Shown here: in pieces, positions 1-6,542 of the stretch | Layout of the letters: each line of letters begins with the position of its first letter | Position numbering within the stretch: the stretch's first letter is position 1 | NCBI GenBank assembly: GCA_900543455.1 | Contig: UQRR01000074.1 | Span: 1-10,078 of the forward strand | DNA length: 10,078 bases | DNA from: an uncultured Dialister sp. | Lineage (GTDB): Bacteria; Bacillota; Negativicutes; Veillonellales; Dialisteraceae | Reading direction: 5' to 3' | Translations under genes and position numbers: made by a program | Notes under the pieces: model-generated | Databases searched by the model: none | Seen by the model: only the letters and a program-made list of their open reading frames with translations | What the model was told of the DNA's origin: nothing

Positions 1-13
1 ATTGCCTTCGGCA

Positions 14-72
14 CTTCCCCCGAAGGGGGAAGCAAGACGTTACGTAGCTAACGATTTCCTTAACTTAATAGC
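14..72 (+). repeat. Intergenic palindromic repeat, left-edge copy
   Basis: This begins with an 8-bp hairpin (14-21 pairing with 25-32, arm CTTCCCCC, loop GAA), followed by CAAGACGTT and the 14-nt core CTTAACTTAATAGC at 59-72. A GC-rich stretch with a further weak hairpin follows (75-91). The same order of parts, with an identical 14-nt core, is found on the minus strand at the right edge of the window (10078-9968), so this is a dispersed repeat family and not chance. No reading frame in it looks coding. It may continue to the left of the window. Its function is unknown; small intergenic palindromes of this kind can act in mRNA end formation or be non-autonomous mobile repeats, but the sequence does not decide this. 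Confidence 0.6.
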
Positions 73-104
73 ATTGCCCGCAAGGGGGGCTGGCGATACG
101 AGAA

Positions 105-198
105 TACCCTATATTATAAAACTCCGCGGCGCTTCCCTATTTTTATGCGCCGCACCACCCCCGTCGAACCTCTTGAACCTATTGAACCTATAGAACCT
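105..198 (+). repeat. Hairpin plus 9-nt tandem array, copy A
   Basis: An AT-rich lead (about 105-122) is followed by a 7-bp GC stem (GCGGCGC at 126-132 with GCGCCGC at 147-153, 14-nt AT-rich loop). A tandem array with a strict 9-nt period then follows: GAACCT recurs at 166, 175, 184 and 193. The same arrangement, with nearly the same AT-rich lead and the same stem, recurs at 873-1014. It lies about 100 bp upstream of the start codon at 304 and just upstream of a -10 box. The hairpin lacks a T-run on the plus strand, so a simple terminator is not supported. Its function is not known. Confidence 0.6.
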
Positions 199-259
199 GC
201 TCCCCCTCTTTCGCTCAATCAAAGGGCAACACGCCCCCGAACCCCGAACCCCTCATCTA

Positions 260-268
260 TGTTACAAT
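260..268 (+). promoter_or_regulatory. Extended -10 promoter for the 304-822 gene
   Basis: The sequence TG-T-TACAAT (TG at 260-261, hexamer at 263-268) matches an extended -10 box. No -35 box is seen at the expected distance, which extended -10 promoters tolerate. Transcription would begin near 275, giving a leader of roughly 30 nt. The hexamer and what follows (TACAATAGAGAAAA, 263-276) are identical to the 14 nt at the proposed hsdM promoter on the other strand. Confidence 0.5.
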
Positions 269-303
269 AGAGAAAACCATTCATTGCACGAAAGGAACCC
301 CCT

Positions 304-822
304 ATGAAACGCAGCGAACCCACATTAGACGACCAGATCCGAAGCATCCACTACAAGTATGAAATCCCCCAAGACAAAGCAGAAGCCCTTCTCTCAAGCG
401 GCCTCCGTTTCCTTGAAATCGACAAAGCCGCCCTTCTCTCCATCCTCGCCGAAGTCCCCATCGATACCATCCTCGACATGCGGAAAGATGACCCATGGGG
501 ACGCATCCAGAAAAAGCTAGGTCTCACCGCTGCGCTCTACGAAGAACGCCTCCTGCGCCATCGCGCCCGCCGCCTTCACCGCTTCTACGGCATCCCCGAA
601 GACCGCGCCATCCCCCTGCTGCAAGACGGCTACCCAAACCACTGGCTCCGCCTCGCCTACCTCTTAGAGCAGCACACCGGCGCCTCCATGGAAGACATCC
701 TTGCCGCGCGTAAAAAATCCGAAAAATGGAAACCCTGGGCAGAAGCACGCCTCGGCATCTCCCCCGAAGATTTCACAAAATGGATCGCCGAGACAAGGAA
801 TCCAAGTCTGCCGAAAAAGTGA
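304..822 (+). CDS. Hypothetical protein with an internal duplication
   Basis: I do not recognise this 172-residue protein and assign no function. It has no signal peptide or membrane segment, is charged and probably all-helical, and ends in a basic tail. It consists of two similar units of about 70 residues. Unit 1 (about 12-83) and unit 2 (about 88-161) both begin with a pattern like H-x-x-Y/F-x-I-P-x-D-x-A, have a mid-unit DTILDMRK / EDILAARK segment, and then PWGRIQKKLGL / PWAEARLGI. The last part of each unit resembles a small helix-turn-helix-like bundle, but this is only an impression. The start is supported by AAAGGA at 291-296, 7 nt before the ATG. Codon use is C-ending like the downstream dehydrogenase, so it looks native. 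It is probably a single-gene unit, bracketed by two copies of the hairpin/9-nt-array repeat. The coding call is firm, the function open. Confidence 0.85.
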   Translation: MKRSEPTLDDQIRSIHYKYEIPQDKAEALLSSGLRFLEIDKAALLSILAEVPIDTILDMRKDDPWGRIQKKLGLTAALYEERLLRHRARRLHRFYGIPEDRAIPLLQDGYPNHWLRLAYLLEQHTGASMEDILAARKKSEKWKPWAEARLGISPEDFTKWIAETRNPSLPKK

Positions 823-872
823 AAGGAACACCTGTATAAAATCCAAGAGCAAAATCGGATAAGGAATAGACA

Positions 873-1014
873 GATTCAAAAGATTCAAAAGATTCACAGG
901 TTTCCCATCCCTGGAAAATAATATATTCAAAAATTCCGCGGCGCTTTACTATTTTGCGCCGCCCCCTTTGAACCCTATGAACCCTATGAACCCATAAAAC
1001 CCACCAAACCCATT
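873..1014 (+). repeat. Hairpin plus 9-nt tandem arrays, copy B
   Basis: This fills most of the 251-bp gap between the 172-residue gene and the dehydrogenase. GATTCA recurs at 873, 882 and 891 (9-nt period). After an AT-rich lead there is a 7-bp stem, GCGGCGC at 938-944 with GCGCCGC at 956-962 (11-nt loop). A second 9-nt array then runs from 970 to 1014: GAACCC at 970, 979 and 988, decaying to AAACCC at 997 and 1006. The left array is roughly the reverse complement of the right one, so the whole module is a loose palindrome. It has the same build as copy A at 105-198. Nothing in it appears to be translated. Confidence 0.6.
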
Positions 1015-1073
1015 TAAGGAAAAATGATTCAATCAGCATTTCCCTAGTCACCCATGACAAGAAAGGCATCCCC

Positions 1074-2261
1074 ATGACCCACGATTTCATCTACCATAAC
1101 CCCACCAAAGTCTACTTCGGAAACGGCATGCTCGCCCACCTTCCCGAAGAGATCAGCCGCCTCGGCAGCCGCGTCCTCCTCATCACCGGCGGCAGCTCCG
1201 CCAAAAAAAGCGGCCTCTTCGACAAAGTCCTCGCAGAAATCAGCAAAGCCAATGTCGACTGCTACGGCCTCTCCGGCGTCAAGCCAAATCCCGAGATCGG
1301 CCTCGTCCGCGAAGGCATCCGCCTCGTACGCGAAAAACGCCTGGACCTCATCCTCGCCCTCGGCGGAGGCTCCGTCCTCGACACCGCCAAAGTCATCGCA
1401 GGCAGCGCCCCCTACGACGCCGACCCCTGGGACCTCATCCGAAACCGCGCCGCCATCGACACCGCCCTCCCCCTCATCACCATCCCCACCATCGCCGCGA
1501 CCGGCTCCGAAATGAATGCCAGCGCCGTCATCACCAACCCCGAGACCGAAGAAAAATACGGCTGGACCGCCCAGGCCTTCCGCCCCTCCGTCTCCTTCCT
1601 CTGCCCCGAAAACACCTACACCGTCCCCGCCTATCAGACCGCCTGCGGCTCCGCCGACATCCTCTCCCACATCATGGAAGTCTACTTCCAGAAAGAAGAG
1701 ACCTTCCCCGCCACCGAAGCCTACATGGAAGCCATGATGCGCTCCGTCATGAAAGACGCCCCCATCGCCATGGCCGACCCCGCCAATGAAGATGCCCGTG
1801 CAAACCTCCTCTGGACCGCCTCCTGGGCCATCAACGACTTCATCGACAGCGGCCATTCCGTCTCCTGGACCTGCCACGGCATCGAGCACGAACTCTCCGC
1901 CCACTACGACATCACCCACGGCCTCGGCCTTGCCATCCTCACCCCCGCCTTCCTCACCTACGTCCTAGACGAAACCACCGCCCCCCGCATCGCCCGCTTC
2001 GCCACAAACGTCATGGGCGTCTCCCCCAAAGGCAAAGACACCATTAAAATCGCAGCGAAAGGCATCAAACGCCTGCGGAAATACTTCAAGAAACAGCTCC
2101 GCCTCCCGACCACCCTCACAGAGATCGGCATCGACGACACCCGCTTTGCCGAAATGGCAGAGAAAACCATCGCATGGAAAGGCGGAAAAGACCACCTCCT
2201 CCACGGCTTCGTCGACCTCTCCGCCAAAGACCTCGAAGAAATCTACCGCCTCGCTCTGTAA
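1074..2261 (+). CDS. Iron-containing alcohol dehydrogenase, YqhD/butanol dehydrogenase group
   Basis: This is a 395-residue metal-dependent alcohol dehydrogenase (Fe-ADH superfamily, BDH/YqhD subgroup) that would reduce aldehydes to alcohols with NAD(P)H in the cytosol. The N-terminal nucleotide-binding half shows ITGGSSAKKSG near residues 37-47 and GGGSVLD at 97-103. ATGSEMN follows near 142-148. The C-terminal helical half carries the metal ligands D195, H199, H268 and H282, the last two in HGIEHELSAHYDITHG. These positions are one off from the zinc ligands of E. coli YqhD (D194, H198, H267, H281), and the length is typical. The early GGSS segment suggests NADPH preference, but substrate and cofactor cannot be read with certainty. 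AAGG at 1063-1066, 7 nt before the ATG, supports the start. The gene is strongly C-ending in codon position 3, stands alone, and is followed 62 nt later by a terminator. Confidence 0.95.
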   Translation: MTHDFIYHNPTKVYFGNGMLAHLPEEISRLGSRVLLITGGSSAKKSGLFDKVLAEISKANVDCYGLSGVKPNPEIGLVREGIRLVREKRLDLILALGGGSVLDTAKVIAGSAPYDADPWDLIRNRAAIDTALPLITIPTIAATGSEMNASAVITNPETEEKYGWTAQAFRPSVSFLCPENTYTVPAYQTACGSADILSHIMEVYFQKEETFPATEAYMEAMMRSVMKDAPIAMADPANEDARANLLWTASWAINDFIDSGHSVSWTCHGIEHELSAHYDITHGLGLAILTPAFLTYVLDETTAPRIARFATNVMGVSPKGKDTIKIAAKGIKRLRKYFKKQLRLPTTLTEIGIDDTRFAEMAEKTIAWKGGKDHLLHGFVDLSAKDLEEIYRLAL

Positions 2262-2322
2262 GCATCCCAGCAAACGATGCCACGCGCCAGAAAATCGAAG
2301 TGCAACAGACAAAATAAAAACA

Positions 2323-2363
2323 GCCATCAAAAAAGCCCCTGCCAAAGGGGCTTTTTTGATGGC
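2323..2363. terminator. Bidirectional intrinsic terminator
   Basis: A perfect 17-bp inverted repeat (2323-2339 with 2347-2363) encloses a 7-nt loop. The core reads AGCCCC-loop-GGGGCT followed by T6, and the complementary strand has the same layout because the A6 and T6 runs lie symmetrically in the stem. It can therefore end transcription of the dehydrogenase (stop codon 62 nt upstream) and of the convergent hsdR on the minus strand (about 175 nt after its stop). Confidence 0.9.
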
Positions 2364-2412
2364 TTCCCCTTCTAGTCTGGATGACGCATAGCGTAGCAGA
2401 CTATTTTTTTTA

Positions 2413-2450
2413 GGGGGCGGGGCGCTATATGAATCATGCACCCCTCCCCC
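2413..2450. repeat. GC-rich inverted repeat between convergent genes
   Basis: GGGGGCGGGGCGC (2413-2425) can pair with GCACCCCTCCCCC (2438-2450) at 11 of 13 positions around a 12-nt AT-rich loop. On the minus strand it lies downstream of hsdR but is followed by an A-run, not a T-run, so it is not a standard terminator for that gene. It may be a decayed palindrome or a transcript-end stabiliser. Confidence 0.35.
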
Positions 2451-2500
2451 CCACTGAAGTTTGAAAGCAGGGATTCGTGGTCTGGAATTATGAGCCTCGA

Positions 2501-2521
2501 GTGACTAGTGACTTGTAACTA
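2501..2521 (+). repeat. Short degenerate heptamer array
   Basis: Three heptamers stand in tandem: GTGACTA, GTGACTT, GTAACTA. The array ends 16 nt past the stop codon of hsdR. It is short and degenerate, and may be a remnant of a minisatellite. The rest of 2364-2500 shows nothing I can call apart from the inverted repeat at 2413-2450. Confidence 0.35.
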
Positions 2522-2537
2522 GGGAAACGCTGATCCC

Positions 2538-5500
2538 TTATTTCCCACCGTCCACGATCCTCACCGCGTTATCCCGGATGGTATTCACCACATGGCTGAG
2601 ATCCACAAGTTGCGCTGTACTGAAGATATCCCCGCAGCTGTACCTGTCAAAAGGTGCACTCATGAGGCGAGCCGGACTATCAATATATCCATTTACCGTA
2701 AGGAAATTGATGACCTGCCTGACAAAAGCGATCTGCTTCTCGTTCAAACTGTAATCATTGATGAAAGAAGAGAAGGCCTGCTCCGCTGCCTGTGGATCGA
2801 GCTTCGCGATTTCCCGTACCACAAGGCCGAAGGGCTTTGTCGCATACGCCGCCCGATAGGCTTCAGGCGTACCGAGCTCGACTTCGAAGATGCGCTCGAG
2901 TGCCGCATAGTCTTCACTGGTCAAAGGCTCATTGTGTACGAGCTTTCTGACCGCTGGCACATCATCTGCATGGTCAGTGAAATACCCCTCCACCTTTTTC
3001 CGGTAGTCTTCGAGCGGCTCTTCAGCAAGCGGCTCGCCCAAGCCTTCGGTGACGACTGGGTCATGCAATGTCGTGACGATATAATGTCCCGAGCCGCGTT
3101 CCTCGAGATACTGCATGAGATCCCGCAACCCCATGCGGACCTCCTCCATCTTCAGCAAATCTATCAAAGGGAAGAACGTGGGACTTTGGATTTCCTCCAT
3201 GAGCGGCTGTGCATCCCGCACCGCCTGGATGCCGTTTTTCCCCGATAACGCATGCACCATCTGTTTCAGACTTTCCCGCGCCCGCTCATAGGCTTTTCGG
3301 TCCGTGAGGAAAGTCAGCATCATGCCATACATAAAAATATCGAAACGCTTCGCCGCCTCATCCATCTCCTCATCTGTGACGAGCGGGGCGAGCTCTTTCA
3401 CCAGCTCCTTCACATCCTCATCAGAAAGCGTCTGATACGCCTCCTCCGTCTTGTACGTTTCCACCGCTGATAAATGCAGCCGCACCGCCGCAAGCTCCGT
3501 CTTCAAGGCCGCCACTTCCTGCTGCACCGTCTTCACGAGCGTCGCCCGCCAGGACCGGTAGCCCTCTCCTGAGAACTCACTCCCCTCCAGCGCACAGATA
3601 AGACGCACACGCTTCTCGAAAAGATTCTCCGACAGACTCTTCACCGCCGTTTCCTTCACAGTCTCCTGGTGCTCGCGGAAGAAATCAAAATTCCCCCCAT
3701 AGTCAAAAATGAGGAAATACCGCTTCCCCACATGCTCCCCCTCGCCGTCCATCACGACGAGATCCGGCGCGAGACGTGTCCCACGGCCGATCATCTGCCA
3801 GAATTTCGTCTTCGAGCGCACCTTCTTGAAAAAGACCAGATTCACACACTCCGGCACATCGATCCCCGTATCCATCATATCCACCGACACCGCGATGACC
3901 GGATCCTTATCCGGATTCTTGAAATCTGCGATCAACGTCTCCGCATACGAATCATCACAGACGATGCGACGTGCGAAATGCCCATGGTACTCTGGATACA
4001 TTTCATCAAAACAGTCCACAATGAACTGCGCGTGCTTTTTATTCTCCGCAAAAATGATCGTCTTCCCCAGCCGATCCCCGCCAGAGACCTTGATGCCCTT
4101 CTCCATCAACCGCTCAATGACCGTCCGCACCGTATCCCGATTGAAGACCTTCCGATTTATCTTCGACTCTGATACATACGTGGGAAGACTCCCATCATCC
4201 TCGATGAAATCCTCCTCATAGCGCTCCCGATCCTCCGGCGTGAGCTTATCATACGTGATTCCCTCATGCAAGAAAAGCGTCTTCACTTCATAATTCTTAT
4301 ACGGCACGAGGAAATGCGCCGTGACCGCCTCCTCATAACTATAAGCATACGTCGGTACTCCCAGCTTTCTCTCGAAGAAATCATACGTATTCCGATCCAC
4401 ATCCGTCTTCGGCGTCGCCGTAAGCCCCACCAGGATCGCATCGAAATAATCAAAAATCGTCCGATACTTTTTGAAAATACTCCGATGGCTCTCATCGATG
4501 ATGATGAGATCGAAATGCGCCGGCGTGAAAAGCCGCGCGCCCGTCTCCGTCCGCCGCCCATCGATGGCATTCAGCATCGTCGGATACGTCGAGAAGACGA
4601 TACGCGCATTCGCATCCTCCTTATTGCTGCACAGATTACACAGCGACATCTCCGGAAGATACGCCTTGAAAGCCTCCTTCGCCTGCGACACCAGAGCCGT
4701 CCGATCCGCCAGGAAAAGCACCCGCGTGATCCGATTGCCACGCAAAAGCACATCCACCAGCGACGCCGCCGTGCGCGTCTTCCCCGTCCCCGTCGCCATC
4801 ACCAGGAGATGTTTCCTCCTGCCTCGCTCGATTTCCGAAAGCGTCGCACGGATCGCCTCCTTCTGGTACGCGCGATTCGTGATCCTGTCATCGATCGGGA
4901 TCGACGACAGCGGCTTTGGCTCCTCCGACCGCCGCTGCATCAGCCGCGCCAGGTCCTCCTCACCGAAGATCCCACTCACCTGCCGCGGCGTCCCATGCAC
5001 ATCATCCCAGAAATGCGTCTCAAACCCATTCGTCAGAAAAATGAAAGGCCGCGCGCCATACATCTTTTCCAACGCATCCGCATAGAGCTTGGCCTGCTGC
5101 GCCCCCGCCTTTGCATCCCTGCTCGTCCGCTTCGCCTCCACCACCGCGAGCGGCCTTCCATCCTTCCCGAAAAGCACATAATCCGCCTTCCCAACAGCCC
5201 CCGGGACACCATTCATATTGCGGACAGGGAGCTCAGCTGCCACATTCGCCCGCGAGCCAGAAAGCTGCCATCCAGCGAGCTGAAGATCCACATCGATATA
5301 CATCTGCCGCGTCGACAGCTCCGTGATCGGGCGAAGTGAATACGTGCGCTTCGCCTGATTTTCCTCACTCGCCGCCTTCATCGCGCGAAGCTCCGCCTGC
5401 ACCTTTGCAAGCTCCGCTGCCAGCCGCTCCTTCTCCGCCCCCTGCTGCTCCAGAAGCCGCGCCTGCTCACGGATCCGCTTCTCATTCACCGCCTCATGCG

Positions 5501-5921
5501 CCTCCGGTATGCGAGACAGCGAAAAGACCCGCTCCTCATAGGAACGCCCATAGCAATAATCAATCCATAGAAGGAAATCGAAAAGATTCCGCAGCGCCTC
5601 TGCCGCCTGCTCGAAAGAAATCTCCCGCTCCTCATGCGCCGAAAGATTTCCCATCTTCACGATGAACTGCAACCGATACCACGGCTCATGATCCATCAGA
5701 TCGCGGAAATCCGGTTGATGCAGGAGCGACTGCAGATTCGCCTGCCGTGGGACCTCGATCCCCTCCACCTGATAAACCCACTTCACCGCAAGCTCCAACG
5801 TCTTGCGCGAAAGGAGCGCCGAGAGCGAAGGATGCGAGCGGCAAAGCCCCTCCGCCTTCTCCGCTGACTTCGCAAACATACCGTAAGCCGGATCCTTCTC
5901 TAAGAAATCGAAATTCCCCAT
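2538..5921 (-). CDS. hsdR: Type I restriction enzyme, HsdR subunit
   Basis: This 1127-residue motor and nuclease subunit translocates unmodified DNA with ATP and cuts it when bound to HsdM2HsdS. A helical N-terminal segment of DUF4145 type (about 10-135, as in EcoKI HsdR) is followed by a coiled coil (about 145-190). The HsdR N-terminal nuclease domain has the IDxxLxxAGW signature near 209-218 and a PD-(D/E)xK centre, D247 with E262-A-K264. The SF2 motor shows Walker A ATGTGKT at 376-382, DESH at 476-479, TAT at 501-503, and Q709 with GRGTR at 712-716. The C-terminal part resembles the EcoEI_R C-terminal domain. Length is normal and no catalytic residue is missing, so it should be active. AGGAG at 5929-5933, 7 nt before the ATG, fixes the start. 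It is separated from hsdS by 621 bp holding two palindromic elements, and has its own probable promoter. Confidence 0.97.
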   Translation of the reverse strand: MGNFDFLEKDPAYGMFAKSAEKAEGLCRSHPSLSALLSRKTLELAVKWVYQVEGIEVPRQANLQSLLHQPDFRDLMDHEPWYRLQFIVKMGNLSAHEEREISFEQAAEALRNLFDFLLWIDYCYGRSYEERVFSLSRIPEAHEAVNEKRIREQARLLEQQGAEKERLAAELAKVQAELRAMKAASEENQAKRTYSLRPITELSTRQMYIDVDLQLAGWQLSGSRANVAAELPVRNMNGVPGAVGKADYVLFGKDGRPLAVVEAKRTSRDAKAGAQQAKLYADALEKMYGARPFIFLTNGFETHFWDDVHGTPRQVSGIFGEEDLARLMQRRSEEPKPLSSIPIDDRITNRAYQKEAIRATLSEIERGRRKHLLVMATGTGKTRTAASLVDVLLRGNRITRVLFLADRTALVSQAKEAFKAYLPEMSLCNLCSNKEDANARIVFSTYPTMLNAIDGRRTETGARLFTPAHFDLIIIDESHRSIFKKYRTIFDYFDAILVGLTATPKTDVDRNTYDFFERKLGVPTYAYSYEEAVTAHFLVPYKNYEVKTLFLHEGITYDKLTPEDRERYEEDFIEDDGSLPTYVSESKINRKVFNRDTVRTVIERLMEKGIKVSGGDRLGKTIIFAENKKHAQFIVDCFDEMYPEYHGHFARRIVCDDSYAETLIADFKNPDKDPVIAVSVDMMDTGIDVPECVNLVFFKKVRSKTKFWQMIGRGTRLAPDLVVMDGEGEHVGKRYFLIFDYGGNFDFFREHQETVKETAVKSLSENLFEKRVRLICALEGSEFSGEGYRSWRATLVKTVQQEVAALKTELAAVRLHLSAVETYKTEEAYQTLSDEDVKELVKELAPLVTDEEMDEAAKRFDIFMYGMMLTFLTDRKAYERARESLKQMVHALSGKNGIQAVRDAQPLMEEIQSPTFFPLIDLLKMEEVRMGLRDLMQYLEERGSGHYIVTTLHDPVVTEGLGEPLAEEPLEDYRKKVEGYFTDHADDVPAVRKLVHNEPLTSEDYAALERIFEVELGTPEAYRAAYATKPFGLVVREIAKLDPQAAEQAFSSFINDYSLNEKQIAFVRQVINFLTVNGYIDSPARLMSAPFDRYSCGDIFSTAQLVDLSHVVNTIRDNAVRIVDGGK

Positions 5922-5959
5922 CGCCTGACTCCTCTCTTGACTACATGAACCTTTCCCTT

Positions 5960-5983
5960 ATCATACCTCTTTTGTGGCAAGAC
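5960..5983 (-). promoter_or_regulatory. Probable hsdR promoter and shared hsd element
   Basis: In the direction of transcription this reads GTCTTG-C-CACAA, an A/G stretch, then GG and a -10-like TATGAT (5965-5960). There is no -35 box at 16-18 nt. Almost the same sequence precedes hsdM at 9224-9203 (GTCTTG-T-CACAA then TACAAT, one base shorter). Transcription would begin near 5953, about 30 nt before the ATG. The shared part upstream of the -10 could bind an activator or repressor. The promoter role is inference. Confidence 0.45.
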
Positions 5984-6041
5984 CGCTTGAGAAAAAAAGT
6001 TCCTTCTTCCGTAGAATCTTACACGAGTGTTGCATAGCCTC

Positions 6042-6267
6042 ATTCTCATATCGTCAGCCCCTTCCCATCGGGAAGGGGCCGCCCGCAGGGCGGGGGATAG
6101 GGAGACGGGTGCGCTGGCAGTTACTCTGCACATATGAGACTGACTACGGTTTGCGCAGACAGAAAACCCCTCGCTCTTAGTCGTAGTTAGTCCCATACGG
6201 TGTGACCTGCTGCCTGCTCATGGATCTCCCTATCCCCCCTGCCCCCCTTCCCAAGGGGAAGGGGGTA
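6042..6267. repeat. Palindromic MITE-like element, copy 1
   Basis: This 226-bp element is a long imperfect inverted repeat. The arms contain a perfect 14-bp complement (GGGGGATAGGGAGA at 6092-6105 with 6225-6238). Closer to the middle, 6134-6148 pairs with 6182-6196 at 13 of 15 positions around a 33-nt loop. The outer ends carry small hairpins of their own (CTTCCC-atc-GGGAAG, 6061-6075). A second copy lies 270 bp on in the same orientation, and weaker similarity continues leftward to about 6017. It has no transposase and no convincing gene. The build is that of a non-autonomous inverted-repeat element, but no target-site duplication could be confirmed. Confidence 0.65.
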
Positions 6268-6310
6268 ATTTCTGCCTGCGCATCTGTCTTGCATACCTGT
6301 TGCCTGACGC

Positions 6311-6537
6311 CATTCTCGTATCGTCAGCCCCTGCCCATCGGGAAGGGGCCGCCCGCAGGGCGGGGGATAGGGAGACGGGTGCGCTGACAGTTGCTCGGCA
6401 CATATGAGACTGACTACGGTTGGCGCAGACAGAAAACCGCTCACTTTTAGTCGTAGTTAGTCCCATACGGTGTGACCTACTGCCTGCTCATGGATCTCCC
6501 TATCCCCCCTGCCCCCCTTCCCGATGGGAAGGGGGAT
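6311..6537. repeat. Palindromic MITE-like element, copy 2
   Basis: This is a direct repeat of the element at 6042-6267, offset by 270 bp, with scattered substitutions and one single-base length change near 6331. All parts of the palindrome are kept: 6362-6375 pairs with 6495-6508, and 6404-6418 with 6452-6466. Its right end is only 5 nt from the stop codon of hsdS, so hsdS transcripts would run directly into a long stem-loop. That could end or stabilise the hsdMS message and separate it from hsdR. Confidence 0.65.
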
Positions 6538-6542
6538 GGTTT

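Noticed and set aside
893..924. A promoter for the dehydrogenase, TTCACA with AATAAT or TAATAT.
   Set aside because: Spacing is 18-20 nt with poor matches, inside a repeat module and 150 nt from the gene; too weak to list.
1044..1919. A 291-codon open frame on the minus strand opposite the dehydrogenase.
   Set aside because: It is Gly/Asp/Val-rich low-complexity sequence caused by the C-ending codons of the real gene, and it has no recognisable domain.
2592..5867. Long plus-strand frames across the hsdR region, some over 200 codons.
   Set aside because: They lie antisense to a gene with all helicase and nuclease motifs intact; their products are Arg/His/Ile-rich and match nothing.
5900..6466. 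Two similar minus-strand frames (5900-6196 and 6230-6466) that share a start like MGLTTTKSE.
   Set aside because: The likeness comes from the repeated palindromic element, not from a gene family; frames overrun the element ends and lack ribosome sites.
6042..6537. A CRISPR array.
   Set aside because: There are only two units of about 226 bp, palindromic along their length, with no short repeat-spacer periodicity and no cas gene.
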